Assembly (NCBI GenBank): GCA_038209155.1 | Contig: JBBQYA010000009.1 | Span: 1-50,454 of the forward strand | DNA: 50,454 bases | Origin: JBBQYA01 sp038209155 | Lineage (GTDB): Bacteria > Bacteroidota > Bacteroidia > Sphingobacteriales > Sphingobacteriaceae | Direction of reading: 5' to 3' | In this document: in pieces, positions 34,852 to 42,161 of the stretch | Position numbering within the stretch: the stretch's first letter is position 1 | Layout: the number at the start of each line of letters is the position of its first letter | The notes under the pieces: model-generated | Databases searched by the model: none | The model's input: only the letters and a program-made list of their open reading frames with translations | What the model was told of the DNA's origin: nothing | Made by a program: the position numbers and the translations under genes

Positions 34852-34930
34852 TAAGTGTTAAATTGTTTAGGCATAAAAGTGCCAGTAGGTTATAAATTAA
34901 TGTAATATTAAACTAAAATCTTAACACTTA
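34852..34930. promoter_or_regulatory. Inverted repeats between beta-barrel protein and TIGR01777 genes
   Basis: TAAGTGTTAA (34852-34861) and its perfect complement TTAACACTTA (34921-34930) are separated by 59 bp. Between them GGCA-TAAAAG-TGCC (34870-34883) forms a small hairpin. A related half-site GAACACTAAT lies at 35001-35010. The arrangement resembles spaced operator half-sites in a divergent promoter region. Confidence 0.4.
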
Positions 34931-35043
34931 GCTAATCTTGAAAAAGTTTTTAACATTATGTGTTCACAAATGTGGAAAACTCATTATCAGCATCATTGTT
35001 GAACACTAATAAACATAAAATAAATTAATAAAATTTAACTAAT

Positions 35044-35949
35044 ATGAATTTTTTATTAGCAGGTGGCAGCGGGATGATTGGAAGGCAACTTTCTGCTTTG
35101 CTTACCAAACAGAACCACAAAGTAGCATGGCTAACTCGATCTAAAGTGAGCCAAGGAATTTCCTATGAACAATATTTATGGGATATAAATGAAAAAAGTA
35201 TAGACATAAATTGTTTAAAGGGAATCGATATTATCATTAATTTAGCAGGAGAGGGAATTGCTGATAAACGATGGACAGAAGAAAGAAAGAAAGAAATTAT
35301 AGAAAGTAGAGTAAAAAGTACTGCTTTACTTTTCGACTTAGTGAAAAACAATACTAATACTGTACGAAAATTTATATCCTCTTCAGCAATTGGTTTTTAC
35401 AGTGATAGAGGAGATGATTTGATGGTGGAAGAATGTTTGCCTGCAAATGACTTTTTAGGAAAATGCTGCCAATTATGGGAAAACGAAGTAGTGAAATTTA
35501 AAGAGTTAAAAATACCCGAAGTAAGAATTAGGACAGGAGTGGTTTTAAGTTTAAAAGGTGGCGCCTTACCCAAAATTCTTGCACCTGCAAAATTTGGATT
35601 TGGAGCAGCTTTAGGAAGCGGAAAGCAGTGGATGTCTTGGATTCATATTGATGATTTGTGTAAAATTTTTATTTATGCCGCTGAAAACGAAATGGTAAAT
35701 GGTGCATTTAATGCTGTTGCACCAAGACCTGTCACCAATTTGCAATTTACAAAAACCATGTGCGAAGCTATTAAAAAGCCTTTTTGGATGCCAAATGTTC
35801 CAGAGTTTGCTTTAAAATTAGCTTTTGGAGAAATGAGTTTAGTAGTTTTAGGAAGTACAAAATGTTCTGCAGAAAAAATTGAAAAAGCTGATTTTAATTT
35901 TCAATATCCTCAACTTAATTTAGCTTTAAAAAATTTATTGGGTAAATAA
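35044..35949 (+). CDS. TIGR01777-family SDR (epimerase-like)
   Basis: 301 residues of the TIGR01777/SDR39U1 (YfcH-like) family. N-terminal cofactor motif AGGSGMIGRQL (6-16), then INLAGEGIADKRW, the SSAIGFYSDRG active-site region and the C-terminal DUF1731 segment (FALKLAFGEMSLVVLGS) complete the family pattern. The catalytic role is not established. It precedes the CPD photolyase by 2 bp and is therefore almost certainly translated from the same mRNA, linking this oxidoreductase to photorepair. Confidence 0.92.
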   Translation: MNFLLAGGSGMIGRQLSALLTKQNHKVAWLTRSKVSQGISYEQYLWDINEKSIDINCLKGIDIIINLAGEGIADKRWTEERKKEIIESRVKSTALLFDLVKNNTNTVRKFISSSAIGFYSDRGDDLMVEECLPANDFLGKCCQLWENEVVKFKELKIPEVRIRTGVVLSLKGGALPKILAPAKFGFGAALGSGKQWMSWIHIDDLCKIFIYAAENEMVNGAFNAVAPRPVTNLQFTKTMCEAIKKPFWMPNVPEFALKLAFGEMSLVVLGSTKCSAEKIEKADFNFQYPQLNLALKNLLGK

Positions 35950-35951
35950 AA

Positions 35952-37253
35952 ATGAAAGATTCTATTTCCATTTTTTGGTTTCGGAGAGATTTAAGATTAA
36001 ATGATAATGCGGCATTATATCATTCTTTAAAATCTAATTATAAGGTATTACCTATTTTTATTTTTGATAAAAATATTTTAGATAAACTAGAGGATAAAAA
36101 AGATGCTCGTGTAGAATTTATTTTAAAAACAATTAATGAATTAGATAAAGATTTAAAAAAAGATGGCAGTGGTATTAAAGTTTTTTATGGAGTGCCAAAA
36201 GATATTTTTTCATTGTTATTAAAAGATTTTGATATTAAAGAGGTTTACAGCAATCATGATTATGAACCTTATGCAAAGGAACGTGATGAAGAAATAAAAG
36301 AATTATTAAAAAAATCTAACATTGATTTCTACACGTTCAAAGATCAGTGTATTTTAGAATATAATGAAGTGCTGAAGGACGATGGAAAACCGTATACTGT
36401 ATTTACTCCATATAAAAATAAATATCTAAAAATACTTACCGAAGATCATTTAAAACCATATCCTGATAAAGAAAATAGTAATAATTTATATAAAAATAAA
36501 GGATTTGATATTCCAACATTAACAGAAATGGGATTTCAAAAAACTGAAATTAATATTCCAGATAAAATTTACAAGAATGTAGTAAAAGATTATTACGAAA
36601 AAAGAAATTTTCCGTCCATTGAAGGTACTTCCAGAATAAGTTTACATTTAAGATATGGAACAATAAGTATAAGAGAACTTGCAACAGAAGGAAGAAAGAA
36701 TAGTGAAACTTGGTTGAGTGAATTGATTTGGAGAGATTTTTATTTTCAAATTTTGGCCAATTTTCCACATGTAGCAAAAGGATCATTCAGACCAGAATAT
36801 GATAAAATAAAATGGCGAAATAATGAAGTTGAATTTAAAGCTTGGTGCGACGGGAAAACAGGATACCCCATTGTAGATGCTGGAATGCGGCAGTTAAATG
36901 AAAGTGGATTTATGCATAATCGAGTAAGAATGATTGTTGCAAGCTTTCTAACCAAACATTTATTAATAGATTGGAGATGGGGAGAAGCTTATTTTGCAAA
37001 AAAATTATTAGATTTTGAATTAAGCAGTAATAATGGTGGATGGCAATGGGCAGCTGGTAGCGGAACAGATGCTGCTCCTTATTTTAGAATTTTTAATCCA
37101 GAGGAGCAAACCAAAAAATTTGATAAAGATTTGAAATATATTAGAAAATGGGTTCCTGATTTTCAAGAATTTTCCTATCCAAAACCAATTGTTGAACATA
37201 AAATGGCAAGAGAAAGATGCTTAAAGGTTTATGGTGAAACTTTAAAAAAATAA
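35952..37253 (+). CDS. phrB: Class I CPD photolyase
   Basis: 433 residues. Light-driven repair of cyclobutane pyrimidine dimers using FADH-. The N-terminal antenna domain starts ISIFWFRRDLRLNDNAALYH. The FAD-binding domain contains EGTSRISLHLRYGTIS, LIWRDFYFQIL and the classic GWQWAAGSGTDAAPYFRIFN, followed by RKWVPDF. These match E. coli-type class I photolyases rather than the DASH or FeS types found upstream. It is 2 bp downstream of the TIGR01777 gene; its 3' end is only 15 bp from the convergent trhO gene. Confidence 0.95.
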   Translation: MKDSISIFWFRRDLRLNDNAALYHSLKSNYKVLPIFIFDKNILDKLEDKKDARVEFILKTINELDKDLKKDGSGIKVFYGVPKDIFSLLLKDFDIKEVYSNHDYEPYAKERDEEIKELLKKSNIDFYTFKDQCILEYNEVLKDDGKPYTVFTPYKNKYLKILTEDHLKPYPDKENSNNLYKNKGFDIPTLTEMGFQKTEINIPDKIYKNVVKDYYEKRNFPSIEGTSRISLHLRYGTISIRELATEGRKNSETWLSELIWRDFYFQILANFPHVAKGSFRPEYDKIKWRNNEVEFKAWCDGKTGYPIVDAGMRQLNESGFMHNRVRMIVASFLTKHLLIDWRWGEAYFAKKLLDFELSSNNGGWQWAAGSGTDAAPYFRIFNPEEQTKKFDKDLKYIRKWVPDFQEFSYPKPIVEHKMARERCLKVYGETLKK

Positions 37254-37268
37254 ATTAACCATCGAAAA

Positions 37269-38201
37269 CTAACTTTTTATATTTACTGGTTGTGGTATTT
37301 TTACGTAATATCCAGTTCCGTCATAATTCCTTTTTCTAGGATTTTCTATACAAGGTTTTGAACAACAACCTTCCAATTTATCTCCACAATCTTCGCATTG
37401 TGTAAAATGCTCATTGCATTCTGGATTTGCACAATTAATCATTTTAGAGCTTGTGGTTCCACAGTTTTTGCAAAAAGAAATAATGGTAGGATTAATCGAG
37501 TTCACTGCCACAGAAAGCCGATTATCAAACACATAACATTCTCCATCGAAATCTTTTCCTCCTGCTTCTTTTCCATATTTTATAATACCACCATGCAATT
37601 GATACACTTGCTCAAATCCTTCATGTAATAATAATGCACTTGCTTTTTCACATTTAATTCCGCCTGTACAATAGGTAATTATTTTTTTATTTTTATACTT
37701 AGCTAATTCATTTATTTTGGACGGAAAATCCCGAAAATTTTCGATATCTAAGGTAATTGCATTTTTAAACTTACCTAGTTTATGTTCGTAATCTGATCGG
37801 ACATCCAAAATAATAACATCTTCTTGATCTATAAATTTTGCAAAATCTTTGGGTGCTAAATGAACTCCTGTTTTTGTAGTCGGGTCAATTATTTTAGGAT
37901 CTCTAAGTCCTGAATGCACAATTTCTGATTTGTAACGACAATGCATTTTTATAAATGTGGGCTCCGATACATCATCTATTTTAAAATCAATTTTAGAAAA
38001 ACGATGCTCAGCAAGCAAAACTTTCATGTATGTTTCGCAAGATTCTTTACTTCCTGAAACTGTTCCGTTAAGACCTTCGTCTGCGACAATAATTCTGCCT
38101 GTAAGCTTAAGGGATTTACAAAATTGGAGATGTTCTAATGCAAATTCTTCTGCATTTTCTATTGCGGTATAACAATAGTAAAGTAATGTTTGATAATTCA
38201 T
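37269..38201 (-). CDS. trhO: tRNA uridine(34) hydroxylase, rhodanese-like
   Basis: 310 residues of the TrhO (YceA) family that makes 5-hydroxyuridine at tRNA position 34 with oxygen. The N-terminal ferredoxin-like domain includes GRIIVADEGLNGTVSG (about 35-50). The rhodanese domain has IILDVRSDYEHKLGKF and the active-site Cys178 in TYCTGGIKCEKASA. The Cys-rich C-terminal segment contains CKNCG, CANPEC and CEDCG groups that could bind zinc. It is transcribed alone from a promoter with an exact TATATTTG -7 box. Confidence 0.93.
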   Translation of the reverse strand: MNYQTLLYYCYTAIENAEEFALEHLQFCKSLKLTGRIIVADEGLNGTVSGSKESCETYMKVLLAEHRFSKIDFKIDDVSEPTFIKMHCRYKSEIVHSGLRDPKIIDPTTKTGVHLAPKDFAKFIDQEDVIILDVRSDYEHKLGKFKNAITLDIENFRDFPSKINELAKYKNKKIITYCTGGIKCEKASALLLHEGFEQVYQLHGGIIKYGKEAGGKDFDGECYVFDNRLSVAVNSINPTIISFCKNCGTTSSKMINCANPECNEHFTQCEDCGDKLEGCCSKPCIENPRKRNYDGTGYYVKIPQPVNIKS

Positions 38202-38242
38202 AATTGCTATTGATACAGTTGCAAACTGCGTTTAATATGCGA

Positions 38243-38250
38243 CAAATATA
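38243..38250 (-). promoter_or_regulatory. Candidate -7 box of trhO
   Basis: Minus strand TATATTTG, an exact TAnnTTTG match, 41 bp upstream of the trhO ATG at 38201. No clear TTG at 19-bp spacing. Confidence 0.5.
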
Positions 38251-38297
38251 GATTTAATTCATTCATGATTGTAGATAATTTAGTTTTATCCTGACTT

Positions 38298-38335
38298 AAG
38301 GATTGTCCTAAACTATTTTAGGATCCTTTTTTTTT
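38298..38335 (+). terminator. Orphan intrinsic terminator in the trhO-kbl spacer
   Basis: AAGGA-ttg-TCCTAAA-ctat-TTTAGGA-TCCTT: 7-bp inner stem, 4-nt loop, 3-nt bulge and 5-bp outer stem, followed by nine T. It points along the plus strand, but no plus-strand gene lies immediately upstream (trhO is on the other strand). It may end a small RNA or a leader of kbl. Confidence 0.75.
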
Positions 38336-38592
38336 CACAAATAGATATAGCAGATAGCCCGACCTTCCAAGTTTAATTTCTCCTATTTTGGAAAAACTTT
38401 GTTTGGTAATATCCTCCAAAATGGTTGAAACAAATAATAATTAAATCTCCAAAGATTAGATCAAAACTGCTAATTCTATAGTTGATTTGGATTTTTGACT
38501 TTCCGAAATTTGATTTGAAAAATTTAAATTTCATTGTGTTTACGTTTCAAGCTAAATGCTACAAATAACTACCTTTACACAAAAAAAAATAA
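38336..38592. other. Spacer before kbl
   Basis: No open frame of note and no tRNA. Contains an 8-bp inverted repeat (ATTTTGGA at 38385-38392, TCCAAAAT at 38415-38422) and a TACCTTTA box at 38570-38577, 15 bp before the kbl ATG, that could be its -7 element. Confidence 0.4.
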
Positions 38593-39783
38593 ATGTATCA
38601 AACGCTACAACCGGTATTGCAAAAAGAACTTGCAGAAATAGAAAATGCAGGATTATATAAAAGAGAACGAATTATAATTTCTGCGCAAGGACCTGAAATA
38701 CAAGTAAGTACAGGGCAAGAAGTAATAAATTTTTGTGCTAATAATTATTTAGGATTGGCCAATCATCCAATTATACTACAAGCAGCTAAAGATGCCATTG
38801 ATTCTCATGGATTTGGATTGGCTTCTGTACGGTTTATTTGCGGAACTCAGGATATACATAAAGAATTGGAAAAAAAGCTATCAGAATTTTTAGGAACGGA
38901 AGATACTATATTATATGCAGCAGCTTTTGATGCTAATGGTGGTGTTTTCGAACCCTTGTTCAATGAGCAGGATGCCATTATTTCGGATGCACTAAATCAT
39001 GCTTCTATTATAGATGGAGTACGTTTGTGCAAAGCAGAGCGACATAGATATGACCATAATGACATGGAAATGTTGGAAGAAAAACTGAAAGCGACTCAAG
39101 AAAAGCGTCATAGAATAATCGTAACCGATGGTGCTTTTAGTATGGATGGGACCATTGCACAATTAGATAAAATTTGTGAATTAGCAGATAAATACAGAGC
39201 ATTGGTAATGATAGATGAATGCCATTGCACTGGATTTTTAGGAAAAACTGGGCGTGGAAGTCACGAGCATAATGGAGTACTTGGAAAGATCGATATCATA
39301 ACTGGTACGCTTGGAAAAGCCCTTGGTGGTGCTTCTGGAGGATTTACCTCAGGAAAAAAAGAAATTATTGATCTACTTCGCCAGCGATCTAGGCCTTATC
39401 TGTTTTCAAATACTTTAGCTCCTTCTATCGTTGGTGCTTCTATTGCGGTTTTAGATTTATTGAAAAACAGCACAGAGCTTAGAGATAAATTGGCAGATAA
39501 TACGACTTATTTTAGAGAAAAAATGACCGCTGCTGGATTTGATATTAAGGCAGGCGTACATCCAATAGTTCCAATTATGCTGTATGATGCAAAACTTTCT
39601 CAAGATTTTGCAGCTAAATTATTGGAGGAAGGAATTTATGTTATTGGTTTTTATTTTCCTGTGGTGGCTCAGGGTAAAGCAAGAATTCGTGTACAACTTT
39701 CTGCTGCTCACGAGCAGCATCATTTGGACAAAGCGATAGCCGCATTTACTAAAGTTGGTAAAGAGTTAGGCGTAATTTCTTAG
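38593..39783 (+). CDS. kbl: Glycine C-acetyltransferase (2-amino-3-ketobutyrate CoA ligase)
   Basis: 396-residue PLP enzyme of the alpha-oxoamine synthase family, converting 2-amino-3-ketobutyrate and CoA to glycine and acetyl-CoA in threonine breakdown. CANNYLGLANHP near 50-61, the DECHCTGFLGKTGRG segment and the PLP lysine Lys242 (TLGKALGGASGGF) are typical. The C-terminal IRVQLSAAHEQHHLDKAI fits Kbl better than BioF or serine palmitoyltransferase. Transcribed ahead of pheS with 23 bp between; no tdh in the window. Confidence 0.93.
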   Translation: MYQTLQPVLQKELAEIENAGLYKRERIIISAQGPEIQVSTGQEVINFCANNYLGLANHPIILQAAKDAIDSHGFGLASVRFICGTQDIHKELEKKLSEFLGTEDTILYAAAFDANGGVFEPLFNEQDAIISDALNHASIIDGVRLCKAERHRYDHNDMEMLEEKLKATQEKRHRIIVTDGAFSMDGTIAQLDKICELADKYRALVMIDECHCTGFLGKTGRGSHEHNGVLGKIDIITGTLGKALGGASGGFTSGKKEIIDLLRQRSRPYLFSNTLAPSIVGASIAVLDLLKNSTELRDKLADNTTYFREKMTAAGFDIKAGVHPIVPIMLYDAKLSQDFAAKLLEEGIYVIGFYFPVVAQGKARIRVQLSAAHEQHHLDKAIAAFTKVGKELGVIS

Positions 39784-39806
39784 TTTTCAATAATTCAAGA
39801 AAAACT

Positions 39807-40847
39807 ATGCAAGCAAAAATAAATGCTCTTTTAGAAGAAATCAAGAATTACATTCCAAAAAATTCAGTTGAATTAGAAGAATTTAGAATTAATTATTTAG
39901 GAAGAAAAGGAATTCTAGGTCAATTATTTGAAGATTTTAAATTGTTGGCAGGAGAAGAAAAAAGGAATTTGGGAAAAGTTTTAAATGAATTAAAACAGGC
40001 AGCAGAAAATAAAATTTTAGATTTTAAAGATTCATTCACCATTGATGAGGTGAAAACTGAAAACAAAAATGATTTAACCTTGCCAGGAAATTATTCACCA
40101 GCAGGAGCTAGACATCCTTTGTCAATAGTAAGAAATCAATTAATTGAATTATTTGCAAAATTGGGTTTTGCAGTGGCTGATGGGCCAGAAATAGAAGATG
40201 ATTGGCACTTATTTTCTGCATTAAATTTTCCAGAAGATCATCCTGCAAGAGATATGCAAGATACTTTTTTTGTACCTGCTAGCGATGGTGAACAAGAAAG
40301 TGAACCTTTAGCTTTGCGAACACATACTTCCTCTGTTCAAGTACGATTAATGGAAGCTGGGAAACCACCATTTAGATCAATAATGCCAGGTAGAGTTTAC
40401 AGAAACGAGGCAATTTCTGCTAGGGCTCATTGCCAATTTCATCAAATAGAAGGATTGTATGTAGATGAAAATGTTTCATTTGCAGATTTAAAGCAAACAT
40501 TATACTATTTCATCCAAGAGTTTTTTGGAGAAGGAACAAAACTGAGATTCAGACCATCTTATTTCCCATTTACAGAGCCATCTGCAGAGATGGATATTGA
40601 TTGTCAAATTTGTAAGGGAGTAGGATGTAATGTTTGTAAATACACAGGCTGGGTTGAAATTCTCGGCTGCGGAATGGTAGATCCCTCAGTATTAGAAAAT
40701 TGTAATATTGATTCTAAAAAATATACTGGGTTTGCATTCGGTATGGGAATTGAAAGAATTACGATGCTGAAATATCAAGTAAAAGATTTGCGTTTGTTTT
40801 TTGAAAATGATTTTCGATTTCTGAAACAATTTATTGGAGAAAATTAA
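39807..40847 (+). CDS. pheS: Phenylalanyl-tRNA synthetase alpha subunit
   Basis: 346-residue class II aminoacyl-tRNA synthetase subunit. The N-terminal coiled coil (1-85) is followed by the catalytic core: GARHPLS, FAVADGPEIEDDWHLFSALN, motif 2 (GRVYRNEAISARAHCQFHQIEG), the RPSYFPFTEPSAEMDI segment, a CQICKGVGCNVCK cysteine cluster and motif 3 GFAFGMGIERITMLKY. Everything required is present. The stop shares its last A with the ATG of the Rieske-like lipoprotein gene. pheT is not in the window. Confidence 0.96.
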   Translation: MQAKINALLEEIKNYIPKNSVELEEFRINYLGRKGILGQLFEDFKLLAGEEKRNLGKVLNELKQAAENKILDFKDSFTIDEVKTENKNDLTLPGNYSPAGARHPLSIVRNQLIELFAKLGFAVADGPEIEDDWHLFSALNFPEDHPARDMQDTFFVPASDGEQESEPLALRTHTSSVQVRLMEAGKPPFRSIMPGRVYRNEAISARAHCQFHQIEGLYVDENVSFADLKQTLYYFIQEFFGEGTKLRFRPSYFPFTEPSAEMDIDCQICKGVGCNVCKYTGWVEILGCGMVDPSVLENCNIDSKKYTGFAFGMGIERITMLKYQVKDLRLFFENDFRFLKQFIGEN

Positions 40848-41296
40848 TGAAAAACGGAATGCTCTTTTTTTTACACAAAAAAATCTTACTTGCCAATTTG
40901 GCTTTGCTATTATTAATTTTAAATGCTTGCCAAGGAGACAATCAAGAAGATGTTCCGTTTAGAACAGTAAACATTGATATTAATTTGAGTAGCCCCGATT
41001 TTATCGCATTAAATGGAGTAGGAGGATTTGTGTACATAAGTGGTGGTGTAAAAGGAATATTTGTTTCACGAAAATCATTCGATGAATATGTTGCATTTGA
41101 TAGAAATTGTACATTCAATGCTCAAGATGGATGCGTAGTTTCTGCCGATTCAAGCGGTTTTTTTTTGGAAGATAGAGCTTGTTGTGGTTCTCGATTTTCT
41201 TTTGACCAAGGAAATTCTATAAATGGACCAGCCACTCGTACTTTGCGGATGTATAGAACTTTTATAACTGGCACTACACTATCCATTACTAATTAA
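40847..41296 (+). CDS. Rieske-like lipoprotein without histidine ligands
   Basis: 149 residues with a lipoprotein signal (lipobox LILNAC). The mature part matches a Bacteroidota family with a Rieske-like beta fold: LNGVGGFVYISGGVKGIFV, then FDRNCTF, GCVV, and a terminal FFLEDRACCGSRFSFDQGN segment. In a true Rieske protein each Cys pair alternates with His (CxH, CxxH). Here the cysteines are kept but no histidine ligands are visible, so a canonical [2Fe-2S] centre is unlikely. It is translationally coupled to pheS and 3 bp before the TetR gene. Confidence 0.72.
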   Translation: MKNGMLFFLHKKILLANLALLLLILNACQGDNQEDVPFRTVNIDINLSSPDFIALNGVGGFVYISGGVKGIFVSRKSFDEYVAFDRNCTFNAQDGCVVSADSSGFFLEDRACCGSRFSFDQGNSINGPATRTLRMYRTFITGTTLSITN

Positions 41297-41299
41297 TAC

Positions 41300-41884
41300 A
41301 TGGAACCAGATAAAATTCAATTAACAATAAAGCAGGCTGCAAAAGATCTGTTTAGGAAATACGGTTACCATAAAACGAGTGTAAATGAAATTGCACGCAA
41401 AGCAAAGATTGCAAAAGCAACCATTTATAAATATTTCGATAGTAAAGAAGTGGTTTTAAAAGCCATCGTTATGGACTATTTGACAGTTGCCATTCACGAT
41501 TTAATGCAGCATCCCCATCCTAATTTAAATAAATACGAAAGAATTTCTCGGCTTCTAATGCAAACAAGTCGGCTTTCCTATACAGTGTGTAACGAGTTTA
41601 TAGGTTGGGAATTTATACGTGAGTCTGTAAATGCTCAGGAATTTCTAAAAAACCTTTCTGATGATTTGGAAACGCTAATTATAGATAGTTTTATTGAAAA
41701 TGATGAATTTGCAAGAGATCCGGAAAATATTCAATCCATTCGGTTTTTAGTAAAATCAAGTAAAAGTATTGTCTTTTCATTTGCTTTTACATCTGTAACC
41801 GTTGCAGATGTGAAAAAAAACTTTATCATTTTTGAAAAAGAACTTTTACCATTTCTGGTAAATTCAGCATTAAAAAATTATTGA
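41300..41884 (+). CDS. TetR/AcrR-family regulator
   Basis: 194 residues. The N-terminal TetR HTH is canonical: AAKDLFRKYGYHKTSVNEIARKAKIAKATIYKYFDSKE (read in two parts, about 13-50). The remaining helices form the ligand/dimer domain. It is 3 bp after the lipoprotein gene. No membrane pump or obvious target lies adjacent, apart from the small candidate gene that follows. Ligand unknown. Confidence 0.9.
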   Translation: MEPDKIQLTIKQAAKDLFRKYGYHKTSVNEIARKAKIAKATIYKYFDSKEVVLKAIVMDYLTVAIHDLMQHPHPNLNKYERISRLLMQTSRLSYTVCNEFIGWEFIRESVNAQEFLKNLSDDLETLIIDSFIENDEFARDPENIQSIRFLVKSSKSIVFSFAFTSVTVADVKKNFIIFEKELLPFLVNSALKNY

Positions 41885-41888
41885 ACCG

Positions 41889-41920
41889 TTTTGGTTTTTG
41901 GTATAAATATTGTATTTTTA
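41889..41920 (+). promoter_or_regulatory. Candidate promoter of a small gene
   Basis: TTTTG at 41889-41893, then exactly 19 bp, then TATTTTTA at 41913-41920 (7 of 8 to TAnnTTTG). It lies just after the TetR stop and predicts transcription from about 41927 into the 38-codon frame at 41950. Confidence 0.5.
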
Positions 41921-41949
41921 GATCCTAATGTAAACTAAATGTTAAGATC

Positions 41950-42066
41950 ATGTTCATGTCAAACGAAATACTAAACTTTTCCAATCAGATCGATCAGCAG
42001 TTTGAGGTCTTTGATTCCCCAAAAAGAGGATTTTTGAATTTTTTACTTGCTTGGTTAAAAATCTAA
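41950..42066 (+). CDS. Candidate small protein, 38 residues
   Basis: ATG at 41950, TAA at 42064-42066. The product begins MFMSNEILNFSNQIDQQFEV and ends GFLNFLLAWLKI, with a polar first part and an amphipathic or hydrophobic end that could touch a membrane. An alternative ATG two codons in gives 36 residues. Support is contextual: a well-spaced promoter 30 bp upstream and a 32-bp palindromic hairpin 26 bp downstream make a self-contained transcript of about 200 nt. I recognise no family; a chance frame remains possible. Confidence 0.4.
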   Translation: MFMSNEILNFSNQIDQQFEVFDSPKRGFLNFLLAWLKI

Positions 42067-42091
42067 TTTTAACTGAATGTTAACTTTAGAT

Positions 42092-42123
42092 TAAATTTTC
42101 TTTTTTCGAAAAAAGAAAATTTA
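42092..42123. terminator. 32-bp perfect palindrome, probable bidirectional hairpin
   Basis: The left half TAAATTTTCTTTTTTC is followed by its exact complement, centred on CG at 42107/42108. It sits between the plus-strand small frame and the minus-strand T9SS gene, both ending toward it, as a bidirectional terminator would. No classic T-run follows the stem outside the palindrome, but A/T tracts are inside it. Confidence 0.55.
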
Positions 42124-42161
42124 TATAATTTTATTTTTCTCGTACCAAAGAATAAGCGAAT

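Noticed and set aside
34970..34980. TGTGGAAAA resembling a DnaA box
   Set aside because: Imperfect, single, and without other boxes, an AT-rich unwinding region or dnaA/dnaN nearby.
41881..41902. AACC-GTTTT-GGTT hairpin after the TetR stop as terminator
   Set aside because: Only a 4-bp stem; the same bases fit better as part of a -33 region for the following small gene.
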